Source: Mucilaginibacter terrigena
GTDB taxonomy: Bacteria > Bacteroidota > Bacteroidia > Sphingobacteriales > Sphingobacteriaceae
Assembly: GCF_004168255.1 (NCBI RefSeq)
Contig: NZ_SEWG01000010.1
Coordinates: 43,550 to 107,549, forward strand
Direction: 5' to 3'
DNA: 64,000 bases
In this document: one piece after another, positions 26,302-35,338 of the stretch
Numbering within the stretch: position 1 is the first letter of the stretch
How the letters are laid out: the number at the start of each line of letters is the position of its first letter
Translations under genes and position numbers: made by a program
The notes under the pieces: model-generated
What the model saw: only the letters and a program-made list of their open reading frames with translations
Databases searched by the model: none
Told to the model about the DNA's origin: nothing

Positions 26302-26866
26302 TGTTCTTTTCAAGGCAAATTTTAAGGTTGCGCTTTCCGTTTTGTATATGGCTTTTCACCTCGTTCATGGTAAAGCCTGTTGCGTCGGCTACTTCTTTAT
26401 AGCACTTCTCATCAAGGTAAAATAATTTCACGCTTTGTTTTTGTGCCGGTGTTAATTTATCCAAACAACGTTCCAAAGCCTGCATGGCCTCTTCGCGGTC
26501 GTTAGTATCAGGATGCAAAACCGGGCTAAATTCCACAAACTCATCTAAAGTTACGGTTTCTAATTTTTTACCGGTGCGTAATTGCATCAGGCAATGGTTA
26601 CGGCTCAGCACATATAACCATGGCCTGAACTGTTTTATCTCGTGCTGATGAACCTTTTGTGTCAGTTCTTCAAATATGGTCATTACGGCATCCTGCGCCA
26701 GTTCTTCGTCCTTTAAATATTTTAAGCCTACCCCATAAACCAACGGCATATACCTTTCATAAAGCTTGCCCAAAACTTTCAGGTCGCGGGTTGCCCGGTA
26801 GCTGTTTAATAGCTGCTCGTCTGCGTTATCTTCCGGTTTAACTGGTTTGGTAAAAAACTTCATCAA
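26291..26866 (-). CDS. ECF-type RNA polymerase sigma factor
   Basis: 191 residues with region 2 (VYGVGLKYLKDEELAQDAVMTIFEELTQKVHQHEIKQFRPWLYVLSRNHCL) and region 4 (ALERCLDKLTPAQKQSVKLFYLDEKCYKEVADATGFTMNEVKSHIQNGKRNL). Region 1.1 and region 3 are absent, as in extracytoplasmic-function sigmas. Its 3' end overlaps the start of the anti-sigma-like gene, the standard arrangement for a sigma/anti-sigma pair. Divergent from the VWA gene, a possible target. Confidence 0.93.
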   Translation of the reverse strand: MMKFFTKPVKPEDNADEQLLNSYRATRDLKVLGKLYERYMPLVYGVGLKYLKDEELAQDAVMTIFEELTQKVHQHEIKQFRPWLYVLSRNHCLMQLRTGKKLETVTLDEFVEFSPVLHPDTNDREEAMQALERCLDKLTPAQKQSVKLFYLDEKCYKEVADATGFTMNEVKSHIQNGKRNLKICLEKNSER

Positions 26867-26946
26867 GAGGGTTGCAAAATAATTTTTTTAAACCGCTTAT
26901 GGAAATCTTATCTGCGCTGCATCCTGTAATAAAAACCAAACGGATT

Positions 26947-28911
26947 ATGAAAAAGCTATTATTACTTATGATGCTGCTTGCCGCCTTTACCGGGTTTAAA
27001 GGCGACGCGGCCAACCGAATCATCACCGGAACAGTTACCTCAGCAGATGATAAACTTCCTCTACCGGGAGTAAGTATAACGGTAAAAGGCACAAATATCG
27101 GCACGCAAACCAACGCCGCGGGCAAATATTCGTTAAATGTCCCAGATGGTACAACAACATTGATATTCACTTTTATAGGTTATCAGCATGTTGAGATCAA
27201 CATTGGCGGGAAAAATGAAATAAACGTAGCATTAAAAGGTTCGAAAGCTCAATTGAGCGAGGTTGTTGTAACCGCGTCCTGGCTTCATGTTAAGCAATCA
27301 AGTCAAGGTTATAAAACTACGCGGTACAAAAGCCAGCCCATTGTATACGGCCGTACAAATAATGTTGCAAAGGCTTTGAAAGGTAAAGTTCTTGGCTTAC
27401 AAGTAACCACAGCGAATAAAGGTTACTTCGATTACAGCGCCCCTGCCCCGATCGAAAACGACGAAAGCTACAAGGGCATTACCGAAAACGCTTTTACCAG
27501 CGCGGCATCTGCACCGCTTTCCACTTTTTCTGTTGATGTGGATGCAGCGTCATACAGTAATGTAAGGCGTTTCATTAACAATGGCCAGCTACCCCCGGCA
27601 GATGCGGTGCGTGTAGAGGAAATGATCAACTACTTTAACTACAACCTTGCCGGCCCTGCAGATGGCGGCCCGGTTGCTATACACACCGAACTCTCATCGG
27701 CCCCGTGGAACACCAAACACCGCCTGCTGCGGATAGGGCTTAAGGCAAAAACCATCCCTACACAAAATTTGCCCGCTTCGAATTTAGTTTTCCTGATAGA
27801 TGTATCGGGATCGATGGATGCGTCCAATAAATTGCCGCTTGTGCAATCGTCCCTTAAAATGCTGGTAGACCAACTGCGCCCGCAGGATAAAGTTGCCCTG
27901 GTGGTTTACGCAGGCGCTGCAGGGGTAGTGCTGCCATCAACCACCGGCGACAAGAAAGAGACCATTAAAAACGCTATTGATAACCTAAGCGCAGGTGGGT
28001 CGACCGCCGGCGGCGAAGGTATAAAGCTGGCCTATAAAATTGCTACCGAAAACCTGATGCCTAAAGGCAATAACCGCATTATTTTGGCTACCGATGGCGA
28101 TTTTAACGTAGGCGCATCCAGCGACGATGATATGGAAAAGCTGATTGAAAAGAAACGCGAGAGCGGCATCTTCCTTTCGGTTTTAGGTTATGGCATGGGT
28201 AATTACAAGGACAGCAAAATGGAAACCCTTGCCGATAAGGGCAACGGGAACTATGCCTACATTGATAATATTACCGAAGCCCGCAAAACACTGGTGAGCG
28301 AATTTGGCGGCACCCTGTTTACTGTTGCAAAAGACGTAAAACTGCAGATAGAATTTAACCCGGCCAAAGTACAAGCCTACCGCCTGCTGGGTTACGAAAA
28401 CCGGATTTTGAACAAGGAAGATTTTAACGACGATAAAAAGGATGCCGGCGATATGGGCAGCGGCCATACCGTTACCGCTTTTTACGAGATAGTACCTGCC
28501 GGTATAAAAGATGATTATTCGGTAAGCGTTGATCCGCTGAAATATCAAAAGAATGAAAGTAAGCCGGTAGCTACCTCCGGTTCCTCTGAAATTATGACCA
28601 TTAAGTTCCGTTATAAAGAGCCGGTATCGTCGGTAAGCAAAATGAGCCAGGCCGTTGTTTACGATAAACCGGTTGAGTTTAATGCTACCAGTACCGATTT
28701 TAAATTTGCATCCGCCGTGGCCGAAGTTGGTATGTTGCTGCGCGATTCTAAATTCAAACAAAAGGCCAGCTTTACGCATGCCATTGCCACCGCCCGAGCG
28801 GGTAAAGGGGACGACAGTGAAGGCTACCGCTCAGAATTTATCCGCCTGGCCGAAAGTGCTAAGTTATTAACCAGATCTACAGAACTGGCAAAGGTTGATG
28901 ATGAGGAGTAG
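26947..28911 (+). CDS. VWA-domain protein with carboxypeptidase-regulatory-like N terminus (YfbK type)
   Basis: 654 residues. A signal peptide (MKKLLLLMMLLAAFTGFKGDA) is followed by a carboxypeptidase-regulatory-like domain (ITGTVTSADDKLPLPGVSITV), a YfbK N-terminal region (PLSTFSVDVDAASYSNVRRFINNGQLPPADAVRVEEMINYF), a von Willebrand A domain with the MIDAS motif DVSGSMD, and the C-terminal DUF3520. The in-frame codons back to 26872 would precede the signal peptide and are not used. Periplasmic or surface. It is divergent from the ECF sigma operon with an 80-base gap, so co-regulation is plausible. Confidence 0.88.
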   Translation: MKKLLLLMMLLAAFTGFKGDAANRIITGTVTSADDKLPLPGVSITVKGTNIGTQTNAAGKYSLNVPDGTTTLIFTFIGYQHVEINIGGKNEINVALKGSKAQLSEVVVTASWLHVKQSSQGYKTTRYKSQPIVYGRTNNVAKALKGKVLGLQVTTANKGYFDYSAPAPIENDESYKGITENAFTSAASAPLSTFSVDVDAASYSNVRRFINNGQLPPADAVRVEEMINYFNYNLAGPADGGPVAIHTELSSAPWNTKHRLLRIGLKAKTIPTQNLPASNLVFLIDVSGSMDASNKLPLVQSSLKMLVDQLRPQDKVALVVYAGAAGVVLPSTTGDKKETIKNAIDNLSAGGSTAGGEGIKLAYKIATENLMPKGNNRIILATDGDFNVGASSDDDMEKLIEKKRESGIFLSVLGYGMGNYKDSKMETLADKGNGNYAYIDNITEARKTLVSEFGGTLFTVAKDVKLQIEFNPAKVQAYRLLGYENRILNKEDFNDDKKDAGDMGSGHTVTAFYEIVPAGIKDDYSVSVDPLKYQKNESKPVATSGSSEIMTIKFRYKEPVSSVSKMSQAVVYDKPVEFNATSTDFKFASAVAEVGMLLRDSKFKQKASFTHAIATARAGKGDDSEGYRSEFIRLAESAKLLTRSTELAKVDDEE

Positions 28912-28921
28912 ATAGTAAAAC

Positions 28922-29025
28922 GATATGTCAATTGCGAGCGTTAGCGGCAATCTCGTAGTATGATAAGCAATCATGCATTAGCTACGAGATTGCCGCGTCG
29001 CTATCGCTCCTCGCAATGACATATT
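28922..29025. repeat. Long imperfect palindrome, REP/MITE-like intergenic repeat
   Basis: Left part (atatgtcaattgcgag, cggcaatctcgtag) and right part (ctacgagattgccg, ctcgcaatgacatat) are inverted copies with small internal gaps. It fills the space between the VWA gene and the SMUG2 gene and would fold into one long stem; part of its wording recurs near 2470. Confidence 0.75.
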
Positions 29026-29046
29026 TCTTAAACGACCAAATTCGGT

Positions 29047-29739
29047 TTAAATCTCACTAAACGCTTCCAAATATTTATCGATATAAGCCTGCTTGCTTTT
29101 GCTCTTGTATTGCATAATAAACCTGGGGTGTTCCAACGCAACTATCTTATTAAAAAACCCATGTTCGTCGTTTAACTTCCGGATGAATTTTTCGTTTTGG
29201 CCGGTACCGAAGCAAAAACACACATCGGTAGCAACCCCCAGGCCTATCTGGGTTTTAATGTTATCTGTGATGAAGGGTGTTACCGTACTGCAAAGTTCCT
29301 TGCTATCGTAATAATTATAATTTTTTTCTTTCCCCTTATTATCCATGGTTGTAAACCCCAACGGGCAAAGCGAATTGATGTAAAGCTTGCTGTAAAACGC
29401 CTCTACTCCTCCATAGGCGTTTATCATTTCGTAAACATAAACCGATGATGGCTCGTGTAATAGTTTACCATCGTATGCAATGCCGCATTCTGTTATTAAG
29501 CGTTTAGGGTCGGTAAAGGGGATTCCCGTTACACCGCCGCCAAACCTGCCGGGATTGATCCCTAATATGATGTAGCGTTGGTTATTATCGTTGTAGTATT
29601 TGCGGTAAAACTGCGATGAGATGATCATAGCGTCCTCTTCCTCGCGGTACGGGTTCATAATACGGATACCATTTGGCAAGGGCGGGCCTGTATATTCCAG
29701 TTGCTGGTTAAACGCAATAACTTTATCGGCGAAGGTCAT
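29047..29739 (-). CDS. SMUG2-like uracil/purine DNA glycosylase
   Basis: 230 residues. The active-site motif GINPGRFGGGVTGIPFTDP matches the SMUG branch of the uracil-DNA glycosylase superfamily (SMUG1 has GMNPGPFG), and the second motif is EHPRFIMQY. The SMUG2 subgroup is known from Pedobacter and relatives and removes deaminated bases. Cytosolic base-excision repair. It starts five bases after the upstream MtfA-like gene and is co-transcribed with it. Confidence 0.82.
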   Translation of the reverse strand: MTFADKVIAFNQQLEYTGPPLPNGIRIMNPYREEEDAMIISSQFYRKYYNDNNQRYIILGINPGRFGGGVTGIPFTDPKRLITECGIAYDGKLLHEPSSVYVYEMINAYGGVEAFYSKLYINSLCPLGFTTMDNKGKEKNYNYYDSKELCSTVTPFITDNIKTQIGLGVATDVCFCFGTGQNEKFIRKLNDEHGFFNKIVALEHPRFIMQYKSKSKQAYIDKYLEAFSEI

Positions 29740-29744
29740 ATATG

Positions 29745-30530
29745 TTATTCTTTTGCAGGGTTTTGTCCAAAAGTTTTACTTAATATATCATAAAGTTGGG
29801 AATGCCTGGCCTGGAACTGCTCGGGTTTCTCAAAGAAATATTCAGATACCACCGCGAAAAATTCGGCTTCGTTAGTGGTGGCATACATATCGATGTCCGA
29901 CCTCCCGGTTTCTATTTTGTTGATCTCCTGGTGCATCATCCGTACCCAGGGCTCTACATATTCATGCGGTAAAAAACCTTCGGGGATGCCATCTGTAGCG
30001 CCATCGGCTTTATCCAGCAGGTGAACAAACTCGTGGATGCCGGTATTTTCTCTTCCGTTGTTTTTTGAGAAACCCTTTATCAGCGCGTTGCGCGATAATA
30101 TCATTTGCCCGTTCATGTAACCGCTGCCCACCATACCCATAATGTTACGTCCTTCGCCCTCGTTCCCCTCAAACTGAAATTCCTTATCAAAGGTATCCGG
30201 ATATAAAAGCACGTTGGTAACGTTGCGATAGGTCCAGTCCTTAAAGCCAAAGATGGGTATCACCGCACTGGATGCCACCATCATGCGGTCGGTATCGGTA
30301 AGTTCAAGGCCAACTCCCTCTATATTTACAGCATCTAAAAATTGCTCTATCCTGTCCTCGAAGTAAAGTTTATCGGTGTCGGAGAGTTTATTGTAATATT
30401 CGATATGCTGGCTAAGCAGTTGCTTTTGGGCATCGGTCAGAATGTTTTGGGTAAGGGAAAGGTTCTTCTTTCTTCTTTGAAACAGTGTGAAAGAAATAAC
30501 GATGACGATAATGATGGCGAAGTATATCAT
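29745..30530 (-). CDS. MtfA-like zinc peptidase
   Basis: 261 residues with an N-terminal membrane helix (about 2-17). The zinc motif is HEFVHLLDKADGATDG, i.e. HExxH, and Glu in NEAEFFAVVSEYFFE is the third ligand. E. coli MtfA binds the Mlc repressor and has aminopeptidase activity; the Bacteroidota form carries an added membrane anchor, and its target is unknown. First gene of a two-gene operon with the SMUG2-like glycosylase. Confidence 0.87.
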   Translation of the reverse strand: MIYFAIIIVIVISFTLFQRRKKNLSLTQNILTDAQKQLLSQHIEYYNKLSDTDKLYFEDRIEQFLDAVNIEGVGLELTDTDRMMVASSAVIPIFGFKDWTYRNVTNVLLYPDTFDKEFQFEGNEGEGRNIMGMVGSGYMNGQMILSRNALIKGFSKNNGRENTGIHEFVHLLDKADGATDGIPEGFLPHEYVEPWVRMMHQEINKIETGRSDIDMYATTNEAEFFAVVSEYFFEKPEQFQARHSQLYDILSKTFGQNPAKE

Positions 30531-30560
30531 GGTGGTTTAATAACTATATTGCAAGTACAA

Positions 30561-31202
30561 ATGAAAGATTACACATACAACAATAAGGAAATAGATTTAA
30601 TAAAGCACATTGTTAAGAACCCGCCGTTACGAGTTTGGAACGATTTTGTATCGTATATATTTGAATATAATGCTAACTATATAGGCATCTATTGCGAATC
30701 GCGAGAAGCAGCAAGCCAAAATAAATTTGATGAGGCCATTATTGCAACAATTGTACTAACAGAAGGCCAATTTGAGCCCTCTGAGTATATGGATTTGGTT
30801 TGTGAAAATCCAAAGATAACGGAAGCTTACATAGTACGGTCATTCCTTTATTTTACAACTCACGTAAAGTACACCACCGCTAAACGCACTTTAAGCCGAT
30901 TGCTTTATTTCATTCAAAGGATGTTCTTTTTTAAACAAGACCCGCTTAAAAAGATACTTTCGAGAACTACTGGCGGGCATGAAGAAATATGTTGCAGCCC
31001 CGATTCACTCGAAACAAACTCGGTTGACAGCCAATACGGTAATTTAATAGATAAAGGGTTGCTTTTAAAAATCAACGATACTTATTTGCCTGCTTATATT
31101 ATTATGAATTGCTATGGCTTTCATATTGCAGATAAAAAGTTCTTTTATAACAGGGATGAATTAAAGGACGATTTTGAGCTGCTTAAACTTATTAAGGTCT
31201 AA
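30561..31202 (+). CDS. Protein of unknown function, 213 residues
   Basis: Begins at the ATG at 30561 (MKDYTYNNKEIDLIKHIVKN); the open frame further upstream is only the shadow of the MtfA gene. Predicted mostly alpha-helical, with many Tyr/Phe/Ile, Cys pairs (ICCSPDSLE) and no signal peptide, membrane helix or motif I know. The third positions are A+T-rich compared with neighbours. Divergent from MtfA with a 30-base gap. I cannot assign a function. Confidence 0.55.
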   Translation: MKDYTYNNKEIDLIKHIVKNPPLRVWNDFVSYIFEYNANYIGIYCESREAASQNKFDEAIIATIVLTEGQFEPSEYMDLVCENPKITEAYIVRSFLYFTTHVKYTTAKRTLSRLLYFIQRMFFFKQDPLKKILSRTTGGHEEICCSPDSLETNSVDSQYGNLIDKGLLLKINDTYLPAYIIMNCYGFHIADKKFFYNRDELKDDFELLKLIKV

Positions 31203-31272
31203 CACAGCTTGCGTCAGCCGAAACTGATTTGTTTTGGGCACAAGCTGAAAACCCGCCGCAGCATATAAACAA

Positions 31273-31300
31273 AAAAGCGATGAGTAAACCCATCGCTTTT
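31273..31300. terminator. Bidirectional terminator
   Basis: aaaagcgatg and catcgctttt, perfect ten-base arms around agtaaacc, between the unknown gene and the E2 gene. A second palindrome tcccgat/atcggga lies at about 31324-31341. Confidence 0.78.
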
Positions 31301-31351
31301 CAAATCCGAAATCGAAAATCGTATCCCGATAACTATCGGGATCGAAATCGA

Positions 31352-33079
31352 TTATATCATCATCCTTACCGGTTCTTCCAGTAGTGATTTTAGTGTTTGC
31401 AGGAATGCTGAGGCTGTTGCACCATCCACCACGCGGTGATCTGAGCTTAGCGTAACCTTCATTACATTGCCGGGTACTACCGCGCCATTTTTAACAACCG
31501 GGATCTGCTGGATACCGCTAACGGCAAGGATACAGGCATTTGGCGTATTAATGATAGCGGTAAACTCGTCTACACCAAACATACCCAGGTTTGATATGGT
31601 AAAAGTTGAGCCTTCCATTTCGGCAGGTTGTAATTTTTTTGATTTGGCTTTACCGGCAAACTCTTTTACCTCCTGCGAGATATGGCTTAACGATTTACCG
31701 TCGGCAAATTTAATAACCGGTACCAGTAAACCTTCGTCAACCGCTACGGCTACGCCAATGTGCACATGTTCATTAGTACGGATGGTATCGCCCAGGAATG
31801 ATGAGTTAATGGCCGGATGTTGTTTCAACGAAACAGCAACAGCTTTAACTACAAAATCGTTAAACGAGATCTTAACCGGCGCAACCTCGTTCATTTTGTT
31901 ACGGGCAGCAATAGCCTGGTCCATATCTATCGACATGGTAACATAGAAGTGCGGCGCAGTAAACAAGCTTTCAGACAACCTGCGGCTAATGGCTTTACGC
32001 ATTTGCGTAACGTTTCTTTCGCTGAATTTCTCTTCGCCTGTATAAGTTGGCAATACAACCGGTGCTTTTGCAGCAGGGGCGCCGGCGGCCGGTGCAGCGG
32101 CTTCCTGTGGTTTGGCGGTTTCTGCAGGTTTTGCAGCAGGTGTAAAGCTTTCTATATCCTTTTTGATGATACGGCCGCCATCGGCGCTGCCTTTTACATC
32201 ATTAAGGTTAATACCTTTATCTTTTGCTATCTTACGTGCTAACGGCGATGCCTTAACGCGGCTGTCGTCCTCGGTAGAACCTGTTGATTCCTGAGTTGCA
32301 GGAGCCGTTGCAGTTGCAGTCTCTTCTTTAGCATCACTGCTACCGCCACTCTCTGCTGCTACTTCTTCCCCACCACCATTGTCAGCATCTAATAAAGGTT
32401 GGATATCTGTACCTTCTTTACCAACAATAGCTATAATGCCGTTAACTTGTGCTGCTTCGCCTTCTTTAACGCCAATATACAATAGCGTTCCTTCTTCGTA
32501 ACCCACAACTTCCATGGGTGCCTTATCGGTAGCCACATCAGCAAGCGAATCATCTGCTTTCACTTTATCGCCAACCTTAAAGTACCATTTTTCGATGGTA
32601 CCCTCGGTCATGGTATCGCTAAGCAACGGCATACGGATAACCGCGGCCGGTATGCTTGACAGGTCAGCCTTTGGTTTTGCAGCTGCGGCAGGCTTCTCAG
32701 CAGTTGCAGCAGCGGGTTTTTTATCTTCGGTTACCGCCGGTTTTTCTTCGGCAGCAGGTTTGTCTTCTTTTTTCTCTTCTATTTTTGCAGGAGCGGCTTC
32801 GGCACTGCCGGCACCATCTAAAAGCGCTTTGTAATCTTCGCCCTCTTTGCCCAAAACGGCAATAACCGCATCAACCGGAACCGCGCTGCCCTCTTCAACA
32901 CCTATATAAAGCAAGGTGCCGTCCTGGTACGATTCAAAATCCATGGTGGCTTTATCGGTTTCTATCTCGGCCAATACATCGCCCGATTTTACCTTGTCGC
33001 CAACTTTCTTATGCCATTTAGCCAATACCCCTTCGGTCATGGTATCGCTCATTTTAGGCATTTTAACTACTTCAGCCAT
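31352..33079 (-). CDS. Pyruvate dehydrogenase E2, dihydrolipoamide acetyltransferase
   Basis: 575 residues. Two lipoyl domains (lipoyl lysines in ETDKATMDFES and ATDKAPMEVVG), Ala/Pro/Lys-rich swinging linkers, a peripheral subunit-binding domain (VKASPLARKIAKDKGINLNDV) and the catalytic core ending with DHRVVDGATASAFL. It transfers the acetyl group to CoA in the pyruvate dehydrogenase complex. It follows the E1 alpha gene by 41 bases on the same strand; no E1 beta gene is in the window. Confidence 0.95.
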   Translation of the reverse strand: MAEVVKMPKMSDTMTEGVLAKWHKKVGDKVKSGDVLAEIETDKATMDFESYQDGTLLYIGVEEGSAVPVDAVIAVLGKEGEDYKALLDGAGSAEAAPAKIEEKKEDKPAAEEKPAVTEDKKPAAATAEKPAAAAKPKADLSSIPAAVIRMPLLSDTMTEGTIEKWYFKVGDKVKADDSLADVATDKAPMEVVGYEEGTLLYIGVKEGEAAQVNGIIAIVGKEGTDIQPLLDADNGGGEEVAAESGGSSDAKEETATATAPATQESTGSTEDDSRVKASPLARKIAKDKGINLNDVKGSADGGRIIKKDIESFTPAAKPAETAKPQEAAAPAAGAPAAKAPVVLPTYTGEEKFSERNVTQMRKAISRRLSESLFTAPHFYVTMSIDMDQAIAARNKMNEVAPVKISFNDFVVKAVAVSLKQHPAINSSFLGDTIRTNEHVHIGVAVAVDEGLLVPVIKFADGKSLSHISQEVKEFAGKAKSKKLQPAEMEGSTFTISNLGMFGVDEFTAIINTPNACILAVSGIQQIPVVKNGAVVPGNVMKVTLSSDHRVVDGATASAFLQTLKSLLEEPVRMMI

Positions 33080-33120
33080 ATATAAATGTGATGAATATTG
33101 TTAATGTTAAATATATAGTA

Positions 33121-34116
33121 TTAGTCGCGTATGTAAGGATAGTCCTGCTGAACATATACATCAGTGTAAAGTTCTGATGCTTCCGGCCACGGCGACTCTT
33201 CAGCAAATTTAACTGCTTCTTCTACCTGTGCCTTAATTTTCGCGTCTATTTCTTCAAACCATTTATCATCAGCATAACCTTCTTTTTGGATAGCAAGTTT
33301 TACTGTTTCAATTGGGTCTTTTGATTTGTAGCTTTCCAATTCTTTCTTGGTGCGGTACTTCTGCGGGTCGCTCATGGAGTGGCCTTTGTAGCGATAGGTA
33401 CGCATTTCTAAGAAAGTTGGGCCTTCGCCGCGGCGCGCGCGTTGTACAGCCTCGTCCATTGCATTATGTACTGCAACCGGGTCCATACCATCAACAGGTG
33501 AGGATGGTATACCGTATGGCAAGCCTAATTTGTAAATATCTGTTTGTATGGTGGTACGCTCTACAGATGTACCCATGGCGTAACCATTGTTTTCGCAAAC
33601 AAAAATTACAGGCAGTTTCCATAACGCGGCCATGTTAAAGGTTTCGGTTAAAGCACCCTGGCGCACGGCGCCATCGCCCATGTAGGCAATGTTTACGTTA
33701 TCGGTACCTTTATACTGTTCTGCAAATGCTATACCTGCACCCATCGGGATCTGACCGCCTACAATACCATGCCCGCCATAAAAATGGTTTTCTTTATCGA
33801 ACATGTGCATCGATCCGCCTTTACCTTTTGAACAGCCGGTTGCTTTACCGTACATTTCGGCCATAATAGCATTTGGGTGGGTACCTTTTGCCAAAGCATG
33901 CGCGTGGTCGCGGTAAGCGGTTATCAAACTGTCCTCGTGGCGGATAACAGACATGGCGCCTGCTAAAACAGCTTCCTGCCCAATGTACAGGTGACAAAAT
34001 CCGCGTATTTTTTGCTGACCGTATAACTGACCGGTCTTTTCTTCAAACTTACGCATCAGGAGCATAGACTCGTACCACATCAGGTAGGTGTCTTTAGTTA
34101 TTTCGATTGAACTCAT
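33121..34116 (-). CDS. pdhA: Pyruvate dehydrogenase E1 component, alpha subunit
   Basis: 331 residues with the thiamine-diphosphate motif GDGAVRQGALTETFNMAALWKLPVIFVCENNGYAMGT and the phosphorylation-loop region RYKGHSMSDPQKYRT. Decarboxylates pyruvate and hands the acetyl group to the E2 lipoyl arm; works with an E1 beta partner encoded elsewhere. First gene of an operon with E2. An exact -7 element lies about 30 bases upstream. Confidence 0.96.
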   Translation of the reverse strand: MSSIEITKDTYLMWYESMLLMRKFEEKTGQLYGQQKIRGFCHLYIGQEAVLAGAMSVIRHEDSLITAYRDHAHALAKGTHPNAIMAEMYGKATGCSKGKGGSMHMFDKENHFYGGHGIVGGQIPMGAGIAFAEQYKGTDNVNIAYMGDGAVRQGALTETFNMAALWKLPVIFVCENNGYAMGTSVERTTIQTDIYKLGLPYGIPSSPVDGMDPVAVHNAMDEAVQRARRGEGPTFLEMRTYRYKGHSMSDPQKYRTKKELESYKSKDPIETVKLAIQKEGYADDKWFEEIDAKIKAQVEEAVKFAEESPWPEASELYTDVYVQQDYPYIRD

Positions 34117-34144
34117 TTATTAAATAAAGTTTCTTTGAGAAGTG

Positions 34145-34152
34145 CAAATCTA
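34145..34152 (-). promoter_or_regulatory. -7 element for pdhA
   Basis: TAGATTTG on the minus strand, exact TAnnTTTG match about 30 bases before the pdhA ATG. Confidence 0.45.
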
Positions 34153-34594
34153 ATTATATCCTGCAAATAACCGAAACTGCAATCAATTTGTTAGCATCAA
34201 TCGGTTAAATTTTTGTGGTACCTTTATAATGCACGCATAGTATTTTTTAAATATGCAAAATAACATTTGGATATGGTGTAAAAAGTACGCTTTATAAAGC
34301 GGCAAATTGCCGCTTTACCGTAATATTCTTTTCGCAAAAATTCTTTTACAAGCCCGGTAGCTCAGCGCTTTTTTTGCCCTAATTTGTGTATAGCCCTCGC
34401 GCTTAACCGCCAAACTAATTTAATTACCTAAGGCTCAAATTTTATGAGCCGGGCCACACTCATTTGCAACATAATTCTGAAATATAATTTCACCCACAGA
34501 AATTTTTACTATCCGTTTTTATTTTAGCGATACAATTATTAACAATGGTTAAAAAAATTGCTTAAATTTTTATGAAAAAATTTATCGCTTTTAA

Positions 34595-34625
34595 TTTGGT
34601 AATTTAAAATTATTGGATAGTTTTG
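34595..34625 (+). promoter_or_regulatory. Complete Bacteroidota promoter for the NlpC/P60 gene
   Basis: TTTG at 34595-34598, a spacer of exactly 19 bases, then TAGTTTTG at 34618-34625. The predicted leader is about 65 bases. Confidence 0.75.
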
Positions 34626-34697
34626 TACTCACTCAATAGAAATACGTCCAGTTTAATATACGTTTGTTGTCCTAATTGCAACAATTAAAGAGATTAA

Positions 34698-35273
34698 ATG
34701 AAGAAAATTACAATTGCTATTGCATTATTCCTGAGCGTTTTAGCTGCACAAGCCCAAACAAAAACTGTTCCAAGTCAGGCTGCAGAATCTGCAGAACAAG
34801 AAAGCTTAGCAAAAGATTATCTGTCACAAATAATGGGTGTTGCGGTATCGGCAACCTCAAACATGAAACTTTTTCATTTTGTATACGACTGGATAGGCAC
34901 CCCTTACCGTTTTGGCGGTAGCTCAAGAAAAGGGATCGACTGCTCTGCATTCACCAAGCAATTATACAGTGATGTATTTAACTTAACTATCCGCCGCAGC
35001 TCGCGCGATATTTTCAGCATGGTAAACCCTGTTGGTAAAGACGACCTGAAGGAAGGCGACCTGGTTTTCTTTAAAATTCACAGCCGAAGCATATCACACG
35101 TTGGCATTTACCTGGGTAATAACAGGTTTGCGCACGCATCATCAAAAGGTGTTGCCATAAGCAGTTTAGACGATGCTTACTACAGCCGTTATTTTTACAA
35201 AGGCGGCCGTTTATTAGAATCATTTAAAAACGAACTATCATCGGCACAGGCTGACGATGAACCCGCTAACTAA
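34698..35273 (+). CDS. Secreted NlpC/P60 (C40) peptidoglycan endopeptidase
   Basis: 191 residues with a signal peptide (MKKITIAIALFLSVLAAQAQ). The catalytic Cys lies in GIDCSAFTKQLYSDVF and the His in SHVGIYLGNNRFAHASS, the NlpC/P60 order. It cleaves peptide bonds in the cell-wall stem peptide. Its promoter is one of the two best matches in the window. A lipoprotein CapA-like gene follows 66 bases later and may be read through. Confidence 0.93.
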   Translation: MKKITIAIALFLSVLAAQAQTKTVPSQAAESAEQESLAKDYLSQIMGVAVSATSNMKLFHFVYDWIGTPYRFGGSSRKGIDCSAFTKQLYSDVFNLTIRRSSRDIFSMVNPVGKDDLKEGDLVFFKIHSRSISHVGIYLGNNRFAHASSKGVAISSLDDAYYSRYFYKGGRLLESFKNELSSAQADDEPAN

Positions 35274-35338
35274 ATAAACCTAAATTAATATCCCAGATCC
35301 TTTCACTAACCATGGGAGGATTTTTTTTTTTGCCCCTG

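Larger units (their letters stand above)
34117..34697. other. 580-base intergenic region between pdhA and the NlpC/P60 gene
   Basis: A+T-rich. It holds the pdhA -7 element (34145-34152, minus strand), an unexplained palindrome at 34296-34316 (aaagcggcaa/ttgccgcttt), a small ggctca/tgagcc dyad at 34432-34450, and the complete promoter of the NlpC/P60 gene near 34595-34625. No open frame or tRNA is visible. Confidence 0.7.

Noticed and set aside
30342..30560. N-terminal extension of the unknown gene at 30561
   Set aside because: It is the antisense shadow of the MtfA-like gene; no reason to extend past the ATG at 30561.
32280..32830. Ala/Pro/Lys-rich low-complexity segments in the E2 gene as a repeat
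   Set aside because: They are the normal flexible linkers between the lipoyl and subunit-binding domains.
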